In this document: positions 1 through 4,967 of the stretch, one piece after another
Position numbering within the stretch: position 1 is the first letter of the stretch
How the letters are laid out: each line of letters starts with the position of its first letter
From: Thermoprotei archaeon
GTDB taxonomy: Archaea > Thermoproteota > Thermoprotei_A > Marsarchaeales > UBA168
NCBI GenBank assembly: GCA_011055275.1
Contig: DSEZ01000138.1
Span: 1 to 5,012, forward strand
Length of the DNA: 5,012 nucleotides
Direction of reading: 5' to 3'
Position numbers and translations under genes: made by a program
The notes under the pieces: generated by a model
What the model was told of the DNA's origin: nothing
The model's input: the letters and a program-made list of their open reading frames with translations, nothing else
The model's database searches: none

Positions 1-292
1 CGCGGGAGCTTTGCCGCCTGACGTTGATCTCAAGGAGCTGGAGAGAGCGGTCGTGCAAGCGACCGACATAAAGCGCATATACCTGAAGTCCCCGCAGGAG
101 AGGCAGGCAGACAGGAAGCCCATGATATTTAGATCAGAGGTGACCGTTGGTGATGTGGCCGAAGCGCTGCACAGGTCGCTGGCAGAGAACTTCAAGTACG
201 CTAGAGTATGGGGAAGCGTGGCGTATCAGGGGCAGAAGGTGGGAAAATCGTACAAGCTGAGCGACGGGGATATCGTAGAGATACACGCTTGA
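1..292 (+). CDS. DRG/OBG-like GTPase, C-terminal part with TGS domain (5' end outside window)
   Basis: The frame is open from the first full codon at base 2 to a TGA at 290-292, giving 96 residues with no start codon that must be real, so this is the 3' end of a longer gene. The visible part starts with a short helix (DLKELERAV, the end of a G domain) and continues into a TGS domain from about residue 22. Typical landmarks are IKRIYLK, KPMIFR, the TVGDVAEALH helix, NFKYARVWG and the closing DGDIVEIH strand. In archaeal DRG GTPases this domain follows the G domain and is thought to contact RNA or the ribosome, so a cytoplasmic translation-linked GTPase is expected. The catalytic G motifs lie outside the window and cannot be checked. 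An in-frame TTG at 11 exists but would leave only the TGS part. The gene ends 18 bases from the convergent kinase. Confidence 0.85.
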   Translation, partial: AGALPPDVDLKELERAVVQATDIKRIYLKSPQERQADRKPMIFRSEVTVGDVAEALHRSLAENFKYARVWGSVAYQGQKVGKSYKLSDGDIVEIHA

Positions 293-310
293 CGTGCAAC
301 TCAGCGCTTG

Positions 311-1192
311 CTACCGAGGTTGACTTAAATATAATAAGTTAAACATAATACAAGGTAGCGTTGAGGGTCGCGGGAATGCCGCCTTTCTGATCAGCTCGAA
401 CTTCTGGAGGCCGCTACCGTGGGCTGAGGCGCTGGCCAGTGCAGCGGCCCTAGTGACCGCGTCCTCTTCTTTCATGCCTGACACGAGATTGTGAAAGGCG
501 GATGCCAGGAGGACGTCGCCGGCCCCCGTGGGATCGCTTCCATTTCCGCTGGATTTGGCATGATATTTGGAAGTGCCGTAAAGCGTGGCGCCTGCCCTCC
601 CCCTACTAATGAGGACGTAGCGAGAGCCCACGCCTAAGGCCATGCGGGCATTCCCAAGGGCAGCCCTGAATTCAGTCGAGGAGCCCGCGATCAAAAACGA
701 GCCCTTAAGGAAAGAGAGGTCTGTGCGCTCCAGGTGAACGCGTCCATCGGCGTCAAAGCCCCTTACATATCCCTGAATGCCAACAGCGGTGCGGATCCCT
801 GAGGAGATGGCGCTGGATGTGAACTCCTTCGAAAGCTCTCTGGCCACGGGTCCCAAGATAACGCCATCATACTCGCGCAGCTCGGAAGGATCGAGTTCCA
901 GAGGGGTTGCCGGACGACTTAGAGCAAGCCTTCTTCCCTTTTCATCGTAATCTATCTTGAAAATGGCGGTGTTGCCCGTCGGGTTTAAGTTCACAACCTC
1001 CACTCCATAGGAGCTGAGCTGATCCTCGAAGGGCTTCCAGTCATCGCCGTGCGAGGTTATTATTGTGGCAGAGTCCCTGAGCGCCGCGAGCGCGAGAGCG
1101 GCAAAGAAGCTCGTCCCACCTGGAGCCTTGATGGTTCTTCCATTCTTGCTTATGCTATCCACGGTGACGCTACCGATGCAAGCCAAACGCAT
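311..1192 (-). CDS. PfkB/ribokinase-family carbohydrate (or nucleoside) kinase
   Basis: A cytoplasmic kinase of 293 residues that should transfer phosphate from ATP to a sugar, polyol or nucleoside hydroxyl. N-terminal signature: strand MRLACIGSVTVD with the substrate-side Asp12, then the Gly-Gly turn at 25-26 (APGGTSFFAALALAAL). C-terminal signature: DPTGAGD at 220-226, which forms the anion hole and supplies Asp226 as catalytic base. Length and both motifs match the family. The frame stays open upstream to 1378, but those 62 extra codons would overlap eS26 and its promoter. The ATG at 1192 starts exactly at the conserved first strand and has GGTG eight bases upstream. Substrate is not readable; archaeal relatives include myo-inositol, ribose-1-phosphate/nucleoside and ADP-sugar kinases. 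The last 13 or so residues (CIMFNLLYLSQPR) come from an abruptly AT-rich stretch and look unlike the rest of the protein. Confidence 0.88.
   Translation of the reverse strand: MRLACIGSVTVDSISKNGRTIKAPGGTSFFAALALAALRDSATIITSHGDDWKPFEDQLSSYGVEVVNLNPTGNTAIFKIDYDEKGRRLALSRPATPLELDPSELREYDGVILGPVARELSKEFTSSAISSGIRTAVGIQGYVRGFDADGRVHLERTDLSFLKGSFLIAGSSTEFRAALGNARMALGVGSRYVLISRGRAGATLYGTSKYHAKSSGNGSDPTGAGDVLLASAFHNLVSGMKEEDAVTRAAALASASAHGSGLQKFELIRKAAFPRPSTLPCIMFNLLYLSQPR
320..342. repeat. AT-rich imperfect hairpin at the end of the kinase gene
   Basis: TTGACTTA and TAAGTTAA pair over eight positions, one of them G-T, around a 7-base loop AATATAA. It lies in the last codons of the kinase, at the meeting point of two convergent genes. 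It may help end or process transcripts, but there is no clear U-tract, and base composition alone could produce it. Confidence 0.25.
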
Positions 1193-1253
1193 GTGTTTAG
1201 CACCGGGGTAACCTAAGGGATTTGCCCTGGTACCGGTTAGCAGGTGGAATGGC

Positions 1254-1269
1254 GGATATCCATATATAC
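1254..1269. promoter_or_regulatory. TATA element between kinase and eS26, possibly used in both directions
   Basis: The stretch holds the palindrome GGATATCC followed by ATATATACC. It is the only strong TATA-like sequence in the 120 bases between the two divergent starts. On the + strand the box centre near 1265 predicts transcription from about 1291 and a leader of roughly 22 bases before the eS26 GTG. On the - strand the same box (GGTATATATGG) predicts a start near 1238 and a leader of about 45 bases before the kinase ATG. A purine-rich GGCGGA just upstream on the + strand could serve as a BRE. Use in the kinase direction is inference. Confidence 0.5.
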
Positions 1270-1300
1270 CACGGGCAGTAAGACTACGGCTGATAAGCCC

Positions 1301-1305
1301 GGGTG
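1301..1305 (+). promoter_or_regulatory. Shine-Dalgarno-like GGGTG for eS26
   Basis: GGGTG matches part of the archaeal GGAGGTGATC consensus and ends seven bases before the GTG at 1313. It supports this GTG rather than the ATG at 1244, which lies upstream of the predicted transcription start. Confidence 0.45.
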
Positions 1306-1312
1306 TTATATT

Positions 1313-1600
1313 GTGGCTAAGAAGAGGAAGAGTAGAGGAAGAGGCAAAGGGAGCAAGGGAAAGGCAAAACTCGTTCAATGTGATAACTGTGGCGCGTGGG
1401 TGCCTAGGGACAAAATAGTGAGGGTGACCAGATGGGTTTCTCCAGTTGATCCCCAGCTAGAGAAAGAGCTCAAAGCGAAGGGGGCCATCGTTCCAAAGGT
1501 GCCCGTCACCAAGAACTACTGCATATCTTGCGCTGTTCACATGGGACTGAGGGTAGTAAGATCGAAGAAGGAAAGAAAGGAGTCCTACAGCAGGCTTTAG
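1313..1600 (+). CDS. rps26e: Small-subunit ribosomal protein eS26
   Basis: A 95-residue basic protein of the 30S subunit. In eukaryotes eS26 sits near the mRNA exit channel and the 3' end of the small-subunit rRNA; archaeal versions occur in TACK lineages. It begins with an Arg/Lys/Gly-rich tail (KKRKSRGRGKGSKGK). Two Cys pairs follow, CDNC at 23-26 and CISC at 70-73, which form the zinc site. Between them lie the family hallmarks VPRDK, VTRW, SPVDPQLEKEL and the KGAIVPKVPVTK segment; the C-terminus is again basic. Length is normal. The start is GTG; the frame also contains an ATG at 1244, but the 23 residues it would add do not resemble the family and fall across the TATA box. A 31-base gap separates it from padR on the same strand, so cotranscription is likely. 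Confidence 0.95.
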   Translation: MAKKRKSRGRGKGSKGKAKLVQCDNCGAWVPRDKIVRVTRWVSPVDPQLEKELKAKGAIVPKVPVTKNYCISCAVHMGLRVVRSKKERKESYSRL

Positions 1601-1631
1601 AACAAGCGCCGTCTAATAGCATTGATAGAGC

Positions 1632-1970
1632 TTGGCGTACGAGCGCTTGAAGAAGTATCTGACGCTTGAAAACCTGTGGATATACATAATAAAGCTCCTA
1701 TCTGAGGCTCCCAATGGTGAGATGTATGCGTACGAGATAAAGAAGGCACTTCACCTTCAGTTCGGCCTAAGGCCCGCTACGGTAACCGTTTACTCGGTTC
1801 TTTATCGCATGGAGAAGGAAGGGCTACTTCAGAGCAGGTCGACCGGCACAGGCCTGGGAAGGCTCTCCAAGAGGTACTACACGGTAACTGACAAGGGAAT
1901 GAGGGAGCTGCAGCAGGCAGTTGACTTCATAGATGAGGTTCGCTCGAAGCTTCAGATGACCAAGGGCTAA
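1632..1970 (+). CDS. PadR-like winged helix-turn-helix transcriptional regulator
   Basis: A 112-residue DNA-binding protein of the small PadR type. Helix 1 is about residues 12-24 (LENLWIYIIKLL). MYAYEIKKAL (31-40) forms helix 2, and residues 49-66 (ATVTVYSVLYRMEKEGLL) hold the recognition helix. KRYYTVTDKG (80-89) is the wing, and a C-terminal helix from about 90 to 108 should mediate dimerisation. The start is TTG; only a weak TGAT element lies in front of it. The next in-frame TTG at 1647 would remove five residues that look native. It follows eS26 on the same strand with no promoter seen between them. Its stop TAA interlocks with the stop of the convergent radical SAM gene. No effector is evident. 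Targets are unknown; it could act on its own operon or on the neighbouring radical SAM gene, but nothing in the sequence proves this. Confidence 0.85.
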   Translation: MAYERLKKYLTLENLWIYIIKLLSEAPNGEMYAYEIKKALHLQFGLRPATVTVYSVLYRMEKEGLLQSRSTGTGLGRLSKRYYTVTDKGMRELQQAVDFIDEVRSKLQMTKG

Positions 1971-2515
1971 GGGACGTACACGCAGGCCGGGTCGCTGGCC
2001 AGCGGGTCTCCGTAAGTTGCAAATGCCCTAGCGCTCGATCCGCCGCACTCTTGCCTGTAAGGGCATACACCGCACTTGCCTGAGAAAGAAGCATCTCTTA
2101 TCCTCTTTAACGTGGGGTTCTCCCTGTAGATTTTGACCAGACTTTCGCGCCTCACATTTCCCAAGGGATATGGGGTAAAGCCACTGGGGAACACGTCTCC
2201 CTCATTAGAGACGAAAATGACGCCGCTTCCGTCCCGCGTAGTCCCCATCTCGGCGAGAGGCCTTTCCTTAGGTTCGCCCAACAGCTCCTTTGTGCGCTGC
2301 AGCAGAGCAGGATAAAGGGGGGACATGGGCGCGTAATCGGGTCCACCGCTTCTCTCCCTTATTATCCTTCTGAAAAACGGCGCTTCAACGGTCCTGACCC
2401 TTATCCCGTATGATGATGCCCAATATAGGTAGTTCAGCACGTCCTCCATCTCATTTGGGCTGAGGTCCTCAAGTGCGGTTGCCCTTCCAACCCTTATCAA
2501 GAAAAAACCTCCCAA
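1967..2515 (-). CDS. Radical SAM/SPASM protein, C-terminal half (separate frame after frameshift)
   Basis: This frame carries the second half of the radical SAM protein that begins at 3042. The protein-like part begins with FFLIRVGRA near 2503; the TTG at 2515 that opens the frame lies inside codons of the N-terminal half and is not a convincing independent start. The frame contains the end of the barrel and a C-terminal SPASM/twitch-like region with SGFTPYPLGNV, then GKCGVCPYRQECGG and a late Cys in DPACVY. The cysteine pattern C-x2-C-x5-C plus the final C suggests an auxiliary iron-sulfur cluster. The GGSSARAFATYGDPLASDP stretch resembles radical SAM proteins of the TIGR04053 and AhbD/NirJ-like group. 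Joined to the N-terminal half, residue n here becomes n+176, giving cluster Cys 324, 327, 333 and 354. It ends in TAG, sharing four bases with the padR stop. Confidence 0.75.
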   Translation of the reverse strand: MGGFFLIRVGRATALEDLSPNEMEDVLNYLYWASSYGIRVRTVEAPFFRRIIRERSGGPDYAPMSPLYPALLQRTKELLGEPKERPLAEMGTTRDGSGVIFVSNEGDVFPSGFTPYPLGNVRRESLVKIYRENPTLKRIRDASFSGKCGVCPYRQECGGSSARAFATYGDPLASDPACVYVP

Positions 2516-3042
2516 GTCTTTACTCCGAGCTTTTTGACCTGATGGAGCGCCTCAGGTAGCTCACCAACCGTGAGCTTCATCACGGTGGTGTTCACCTGAA
2601 GGTCAAAGCTGAGGGCCAGCTGTTGTATGGCCCGGGTGGTGCGCTCGAAACTTCCGGTTCCCCTTATGAAGTCGTGGGCATTCTTTCCGCCATCAAGGCT
2701 TATGGAAATGCAGCGGATCTTTCCCTTGAAGGCGGCCATCTTTGTTATCACGCTTTCAGAAACGGCCGGGGACATCGCCAAGGGGATGCCGAGACCGTGG
2801 GCGTGGTCAACTAGCTCTTGGAGGTCCTCCCTCATAAGCGGATCGCCTCCGCTCAGCACAAGCACTGGAGGCCTGTCGAAGCGCGCCAGATCTTCAATGA
2901 GGCCCTTGGCCTCCTTGGTGTCAAGCTCTCCTGGAGGGGGACGAGTCATGGCCGAAGCGCGGCAATGAACGCATGCGAGCTCGCAGGCTTTGGTGGTTTC
3001 CCAGAATACCAGTACGGGGTTTCTTGAATAATCTGCGGGCAT
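2497..3042 (-). CDS. Radical SAM/SPASM protein, N-terminal half (stops early at a frameshift)
   Basis: A 181-residue frame that starts at ATG 3042 and holds the catalytic core of a radical SAM enzyme. It has the [4Fe-4S] motif C20-x3-C24-x2-C27 (ACELACVHC), the SAM-binding LSGGDPL at 63-69, and the barrel strands ISISLDGG and VNTTVMK. It ends abnormally at WEVFS followed by TGA at 2497-2499, directly after a T6 run on the coding strand (A at 2502-2507). Adding one T, or reading one base back, gives WEVFFLIRVGRA and continues into the other frame for a product of about 358 residues, the normal size for the family. As written, the half protein lacks the end of the barrel and the SPASM region and is unlikely to work alone. 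The group resembles TIGR04053 radical SAM/SPASM proteins and more distantly heme-pathway AhbC/AhbD; the reaction is not known from sequence. No Shine-Dalgarno sequence precedes the ATG. Confidence 0.8.
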   Translation of the reverse strand: MPADYSRNPVLVFWETTKACELACVHCRASAMTRPPPGELDTKEAKGLIEDLARFDRPPVLVLSGGDPLMREDLQELVDHAHGLGIPLAMSPAVSESVITKMAAFKGKIRCISISLDGGKNAHDFIRGTGSFERTTRAIQQLALSFDLQVNTTVMKLTVGELPEALHQVKKLGVKTWEVFS

Positions 3043-3068
3043 GGAGACTTCGATTAACGGGTTGCTAA

Positions 3069-3078
3069 GCTTTTATCC
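3069..3078 (+). promoter_or_regulatory. TATA box for the CDP-alcohol phosphatidyltransferase
   Basis: GCTTTTATCC is a good archaeal TATA element. Its centre near 3074 lies about 27 bases before the TTG at 3101, which predicts a leaderless transcript and supports TTG as the start. The stronger-looking ATATTATATAG just downstream is too close to that start for + strand use. Confidence 0.5.
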
Positions 3079-3079
3079 C

Positions 3080-3091
3080 CATATTATATAG
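3080..3091 (-). promoter_or_regulatory. TATA box for the radical SAM gene
   Basis: Read on the - strand this is CTATATAATATG. The centre near 3085 predicts a transcription start near 3058 and a leader of about 16 bases before the ATG at 3042. The overlapping GATAAAAGC (3069-3077 read in reverse) is an alternative that would make the transcript almost leaderless. Confidence 0.45.
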
Positions 3092-3100
3092 TCATAAAAG

Positions 3101-3685
3101 TTGTTAACGAAGTTCAGAAAGAGGGTTGCTGGCGTCGTTCAGGCCATGGCTTACCCTTTTATCCGCTTGGGCGTGTCTCCGAACGCCATTACCGTCTGTG
3201 CTTTTGTCCTCTCTGTTGTCGCCGCTGCGCTAATAGTTGAAGGGCGGTACCTTTGGGCCTTTGTCCCCTTTGCCCTGGGTTCGTTTTTAGATGGTCTCGA
3301 CGGAAGCGTGGCTAGGGCGCTGGGGCGTGCCACGCAGTTCGGTTCGTTTTTGGATTCATCGCTTGACAGGTACTCGGATGGTGTGGTTATCGGGGGATTC
3401 TTGATGGCGTTTTCCACGTTGCCTGCTAGAGCGGTGACGCTTGCCGCTCTTCTTGGGTCCTTCCTCGTCAGCTACAGTAGGGCCAAGGGGGAATCCCTAG
3501 GGTTGAAGATGGAAGGAGTTGGAATCGGAGAGAGAGCGGAGAGGCTGATACTTGTGGCCATTGCCCTGTTGTTCAGCAGCGCAAGCCTGGTAATAATGGC
3601 AATTTTGGCCATCGTATCCAACTTCACTTACCTGCAGAGGCTTTGGGAGATAAGGAAGGGAACGCAGGGGAAGCGATCTCCTTAG
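3101..3685 (+). CDS. CDP-alcohol phosphatidyltransferase, probably archaetidylinositol phosphate synthase-like
   Basis: A 194-residue integral membrane enzyme that exchanges CMP on a CDP-archaeol donor for a polar head group. The complete family motif D-x2-DG-x2-AR-x8-G-x3-D-x3-D is present at residues 64-89 (D64, D67, G68, A71, R72, G81, D85, D89); these Asp residues bind the metal and the CDP-lipid. About six hydrophobic segments are visible, near residues 18-35, 36-47, 50-63, 93-108, 110-124 and 147-176. The N-terminal LTKFRKRV, the RLGVSPNAIT segment, LDRYSDG and the SYSRAKGESLG/GERAERLI pair match the archaeal group that includes archaetidylinositol phosphate synthase. A glycerol or serine acceptor cannot be excluded. 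The TTG start is supported by N-terminal conservation and by the TATA spacing; the ATG at 3146 would delete the first helix. Confidence 0.88.
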   Translation: MLTKFRKRVAGVVQAMAYPFIRLGVSPNAITVCAFVLSVVAAALIVEGRYLWAFVPFALGSFLDGLDGSVARALGRATQFGSFLDSSLDRYSDGVVIGGFLMAFSTLPARAVTLAALLGSFLVSYSRAKGESLGLKMEGVGIGERAERLILVAIALLFSSASLVIMAILAIVSNFTYLQRLWEIRKGTQGKRSP

Positions 3686-3774
3686 GTGCTTGCTAAGGGC
3701 TTTCGCGATTACTCATGGCTTTGGGCTCTTTGGCGCGCAGGCCCTCAAATTACCGGTTGGGTTCTTGGACGGAC

Positions 3775-3785
3775 ATATTTTTAAG
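3775..3785 (+). promoter_or_regulatory. TATA box for the ECF-like operon
   Basis: ATATTTTTAAG is the clearest TATA element of the 119-base gap between 3686 and 3804. The T5AAG part is centred near 3781, so transcription should begin at about 3805-3807, exactly at the ATG at 3805. This implies a leaderless mRNA and argues that ATG 3805, not the TTG at 3825, is the natural start. The rest of the gap shows no gene, tRNA or convincing riboswitch fold. Confidence 0.5.
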
Positions 3786-3804
3786 TAGGTGCGAGCTTTA
3801 ACGC

Positions 3805-4325
3805 ATGAATGAAGCCACAAGGCTTTGGGTTTTTGCGGCCATATTTTCCTAGCCTCTTATGCCGTCTCGGCTGGGCTGTCGCTGGGCACGGCAGCTTACG
3901 CTGCATCAATATTCTTGGATCCCGTGGTGAACCTTACCCTTCCGCTTCTGATATTGTCGGTGGGTTTCCAGGCAATAAACAAGAGAGGTGGTGCACTTGC
4001 CATAGGCATAATAACGGCGGCGCTTTTCGCCCTTAGCTTCATGTTCTTTCTTACAATAACTGAATTGATAGCTGGCGCGCTGACCGAGCTTTCGGCTTAC
4101 TTCGTGGGTTACAGGGGGCTCAAGGCCTCTACGATCAACACGGCGGTGTTTGGGCTTTCCGAAGGAGCGCTCAGCGTTGAGATCGGGGCTCTGTTCCTAC
4201 ATTACGCTGTCCCTGCTCTGCCGCTGGTAGCCTTCGCTGTGGCTTTTGCGGCCTTAGGGGCTTTCATAGGTTACTTGGGCGAGAGCATCTCATCGTACCT
4301 TGTGAGGTCTGGGATAATGAAATAG
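3805..4325 (+). CDS. ECF transporter S-component-like membrane protein (apparent frameshift near the start)
   Basis: A small, very hydrophobic protein with five or six membrane segments and few charges, followed by an EcfT-like gene, which suggests the substrate-binding S component of an energy-coupling-factor importer. Features are an N-terminal helix, LDPVVNLTLP before helix 2, a short INKRGG loop, a paired helix region ending TELIAGALTELSAYFVGYRG, and a C-terminal hairpin around VAFAVAFAALGAFIGYLG. The uninterrupted frame runs from TTG 3825 to TAG 4325 (166 residues). Starting at the leaderless ATG 3805 gives MNEATRLWVFAAIFS and then a TAG at 3850-3852. One extra T near 3845-3848 would join it as AAIFFLASYAVSAG, a clean first helix, for 173 residues. 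Substrate is unknown, and no family name is readable with certainty. The next gene starts 28 bases downstream. Confidence 0.6.
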
Positions 4326-4337
4326 CGGTTAAGCAGC

Positions 4338-4345
4338 GGGGATCG
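4338..4345 (+). promoter_or_regulatory. Shine-Dalgarno-like GGGGATCG for the EcfT-like gene
   Basis: GGGGATC differs by one base from GGTGATC of the archaeal consensus and lies about nine bases before the ATG at 4354. It fits internal translation within an operon whose first gene appears leaderless. Confidence 0.4.
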
Positions 4346-4353
4346 AGAAATAC

Positions 4354-4959
4354 ATGAAGATTAACGCGCTTTTTGGGCTGGCATCCGGGGTGCTTTTGGC
4401 GATTTCTGCGGCCATGACATCAAGCCCGTTCCCGCTGATCATGACGTTTCCCTTTTTGATTGGCAAAAAGAGGGTACTAGTTGCCGAGCTTCTTGTGATT
4501 GCGTCGTCGTTTTTTCTCCTTCGCGCCATGGACCGCTCCTCGCTTTTTGTCTTTACAGAAAGGACGATGACTTACGTGAACCTGTACTTGATAGCCTCAC
4601 TCGTAATAGATAAGGCATCGGTCCTTGGGTTTTTGGGAAGGAGGGGAATTCCCTTGGTGCTGGCTCTTGACTATTTCCCCTATTTTTTATCGGTTGCATC
4701 CGACGTGGTCTTCTACGCGAGGGCGCGGGAACTGACTTCAGGTCTCGGGCCGAGGAAGCTGTTCTCTCTCTTGCCCTCGCTAGCCCTTCCCTTCATAGTG
4801 GAGGTCGTTAGGGTTGCCGAGAACCTGTACGTCGCGTACACGATCAAGCTCTATGGCCATGGCACAAGGCAAGTCGTCATCAGGCCAAGCCTTGCGGATT
4901 TGTCATTTCTTGCTTATGGGGTGCTTGCGCTTTGTTTGAGCTTTATCCCTCGTTTCTAA
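4354..4959 (+). CDS. ECF transporter T component-like protein (EcfT/CbiQ family)
   Basis: A 201-residue membrane protein that should couple an S component to ABC ATPases. The N-terminal half has three to four hydrophobic segments (about residues 4-20, 25-36, 41-56, 72-96). After these comes the cytoplasmic coupling region. VVFYARARELTSGLG (118-132) stands where the first EcfT coupling helix carries its A-R-G motif. FIVEVVRVAENLYVAYTIKLYGHGTR (147-172) matches the second, usually R-x-AE-x-L-x-x-A followed by ARGYG. A last helix at about 180-198 closes the protein, as in CbiQ. Both A-R-G triplets are altered (RARE; KLYGHG), so this is a divergent member. Length is a little below the usual 230-270. 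The ATG has a plausible ribosome site, and the next start lies 8 bases past the stop, which fits an S-T-A operon. Confidence 0.75.
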   Translation: MKINALFGLASGVLLAISAAMTSSPFPLIMTFPFLIGKKRVLVAELLVIASSFFLLRAMDRSSLFVFTERTMTYVNLYLIASLVIDKASVLGFLGRRGIPLVLALDYFPYFLSVASDVVFYARARELTSGLGPRKLFSLLPSLALPFIVEVVRVAENLYVAYTIKLYGHGTRQVVIRPSLADLSFLAYGVLALCLSFIPRF

Positions 4960-4967
4960 GTGGGTAC

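Noticed and set aside
310..359. Inverted repeat GCTACC / GGTAGC flanking the AT-rich patch
   Set aside because: The arms are only six bases with a 38-base spacer, which is expected by chance.
1244..1312. ATG at 1244 as start of eS26
   Set aside because: It spans the TATA box and adds residues foreign to the family; GTG 1313 has a ribosome site and the normal N-terminus.
1193..1378. N-terminal extension of the kinase frame up to 1378
   Set aside because: It would overlap the eS26 coding region and its promoter, and the 62 residues do not resemble the PfkB family; the conserved first strand begins at ATG 1192.
2496..2510. Classical -1 programmed frameshift heptamer (X XXY YYZ) at the T run
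   Set aside because: In the zero frame the codons are GTT TTT TCT, which do not allow clean double re-pairing after a -1 slip; plain homopolymer error or transcript slippage fits better.
2133..3027. Several open frames on the + strand (and one more on the - strand) across the radical SAM gene
   Set aside because: They are composition-driven shadows of the radical SAM coding sequence with no recognisable protein features.
3151..3417. Open frame on the - strand within the phosphatidyltransferase gene
   Set aside because: It is antisense to a complete, motif-bearing membrane enzyme and has no features of its own.
3686..3774. Riboswitch or terminator upstream of the ECF-like operon
   Set aside because: Only a weak GGGC/GCCC pairing was found, there is no U-tract, and the predicted transcript starts downstream of it.
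3809..4036. Open frame from ATG 3809
   Set aside because: It is neither hydrophobic nor family-like and overlaps the clear membrane-protein frame.
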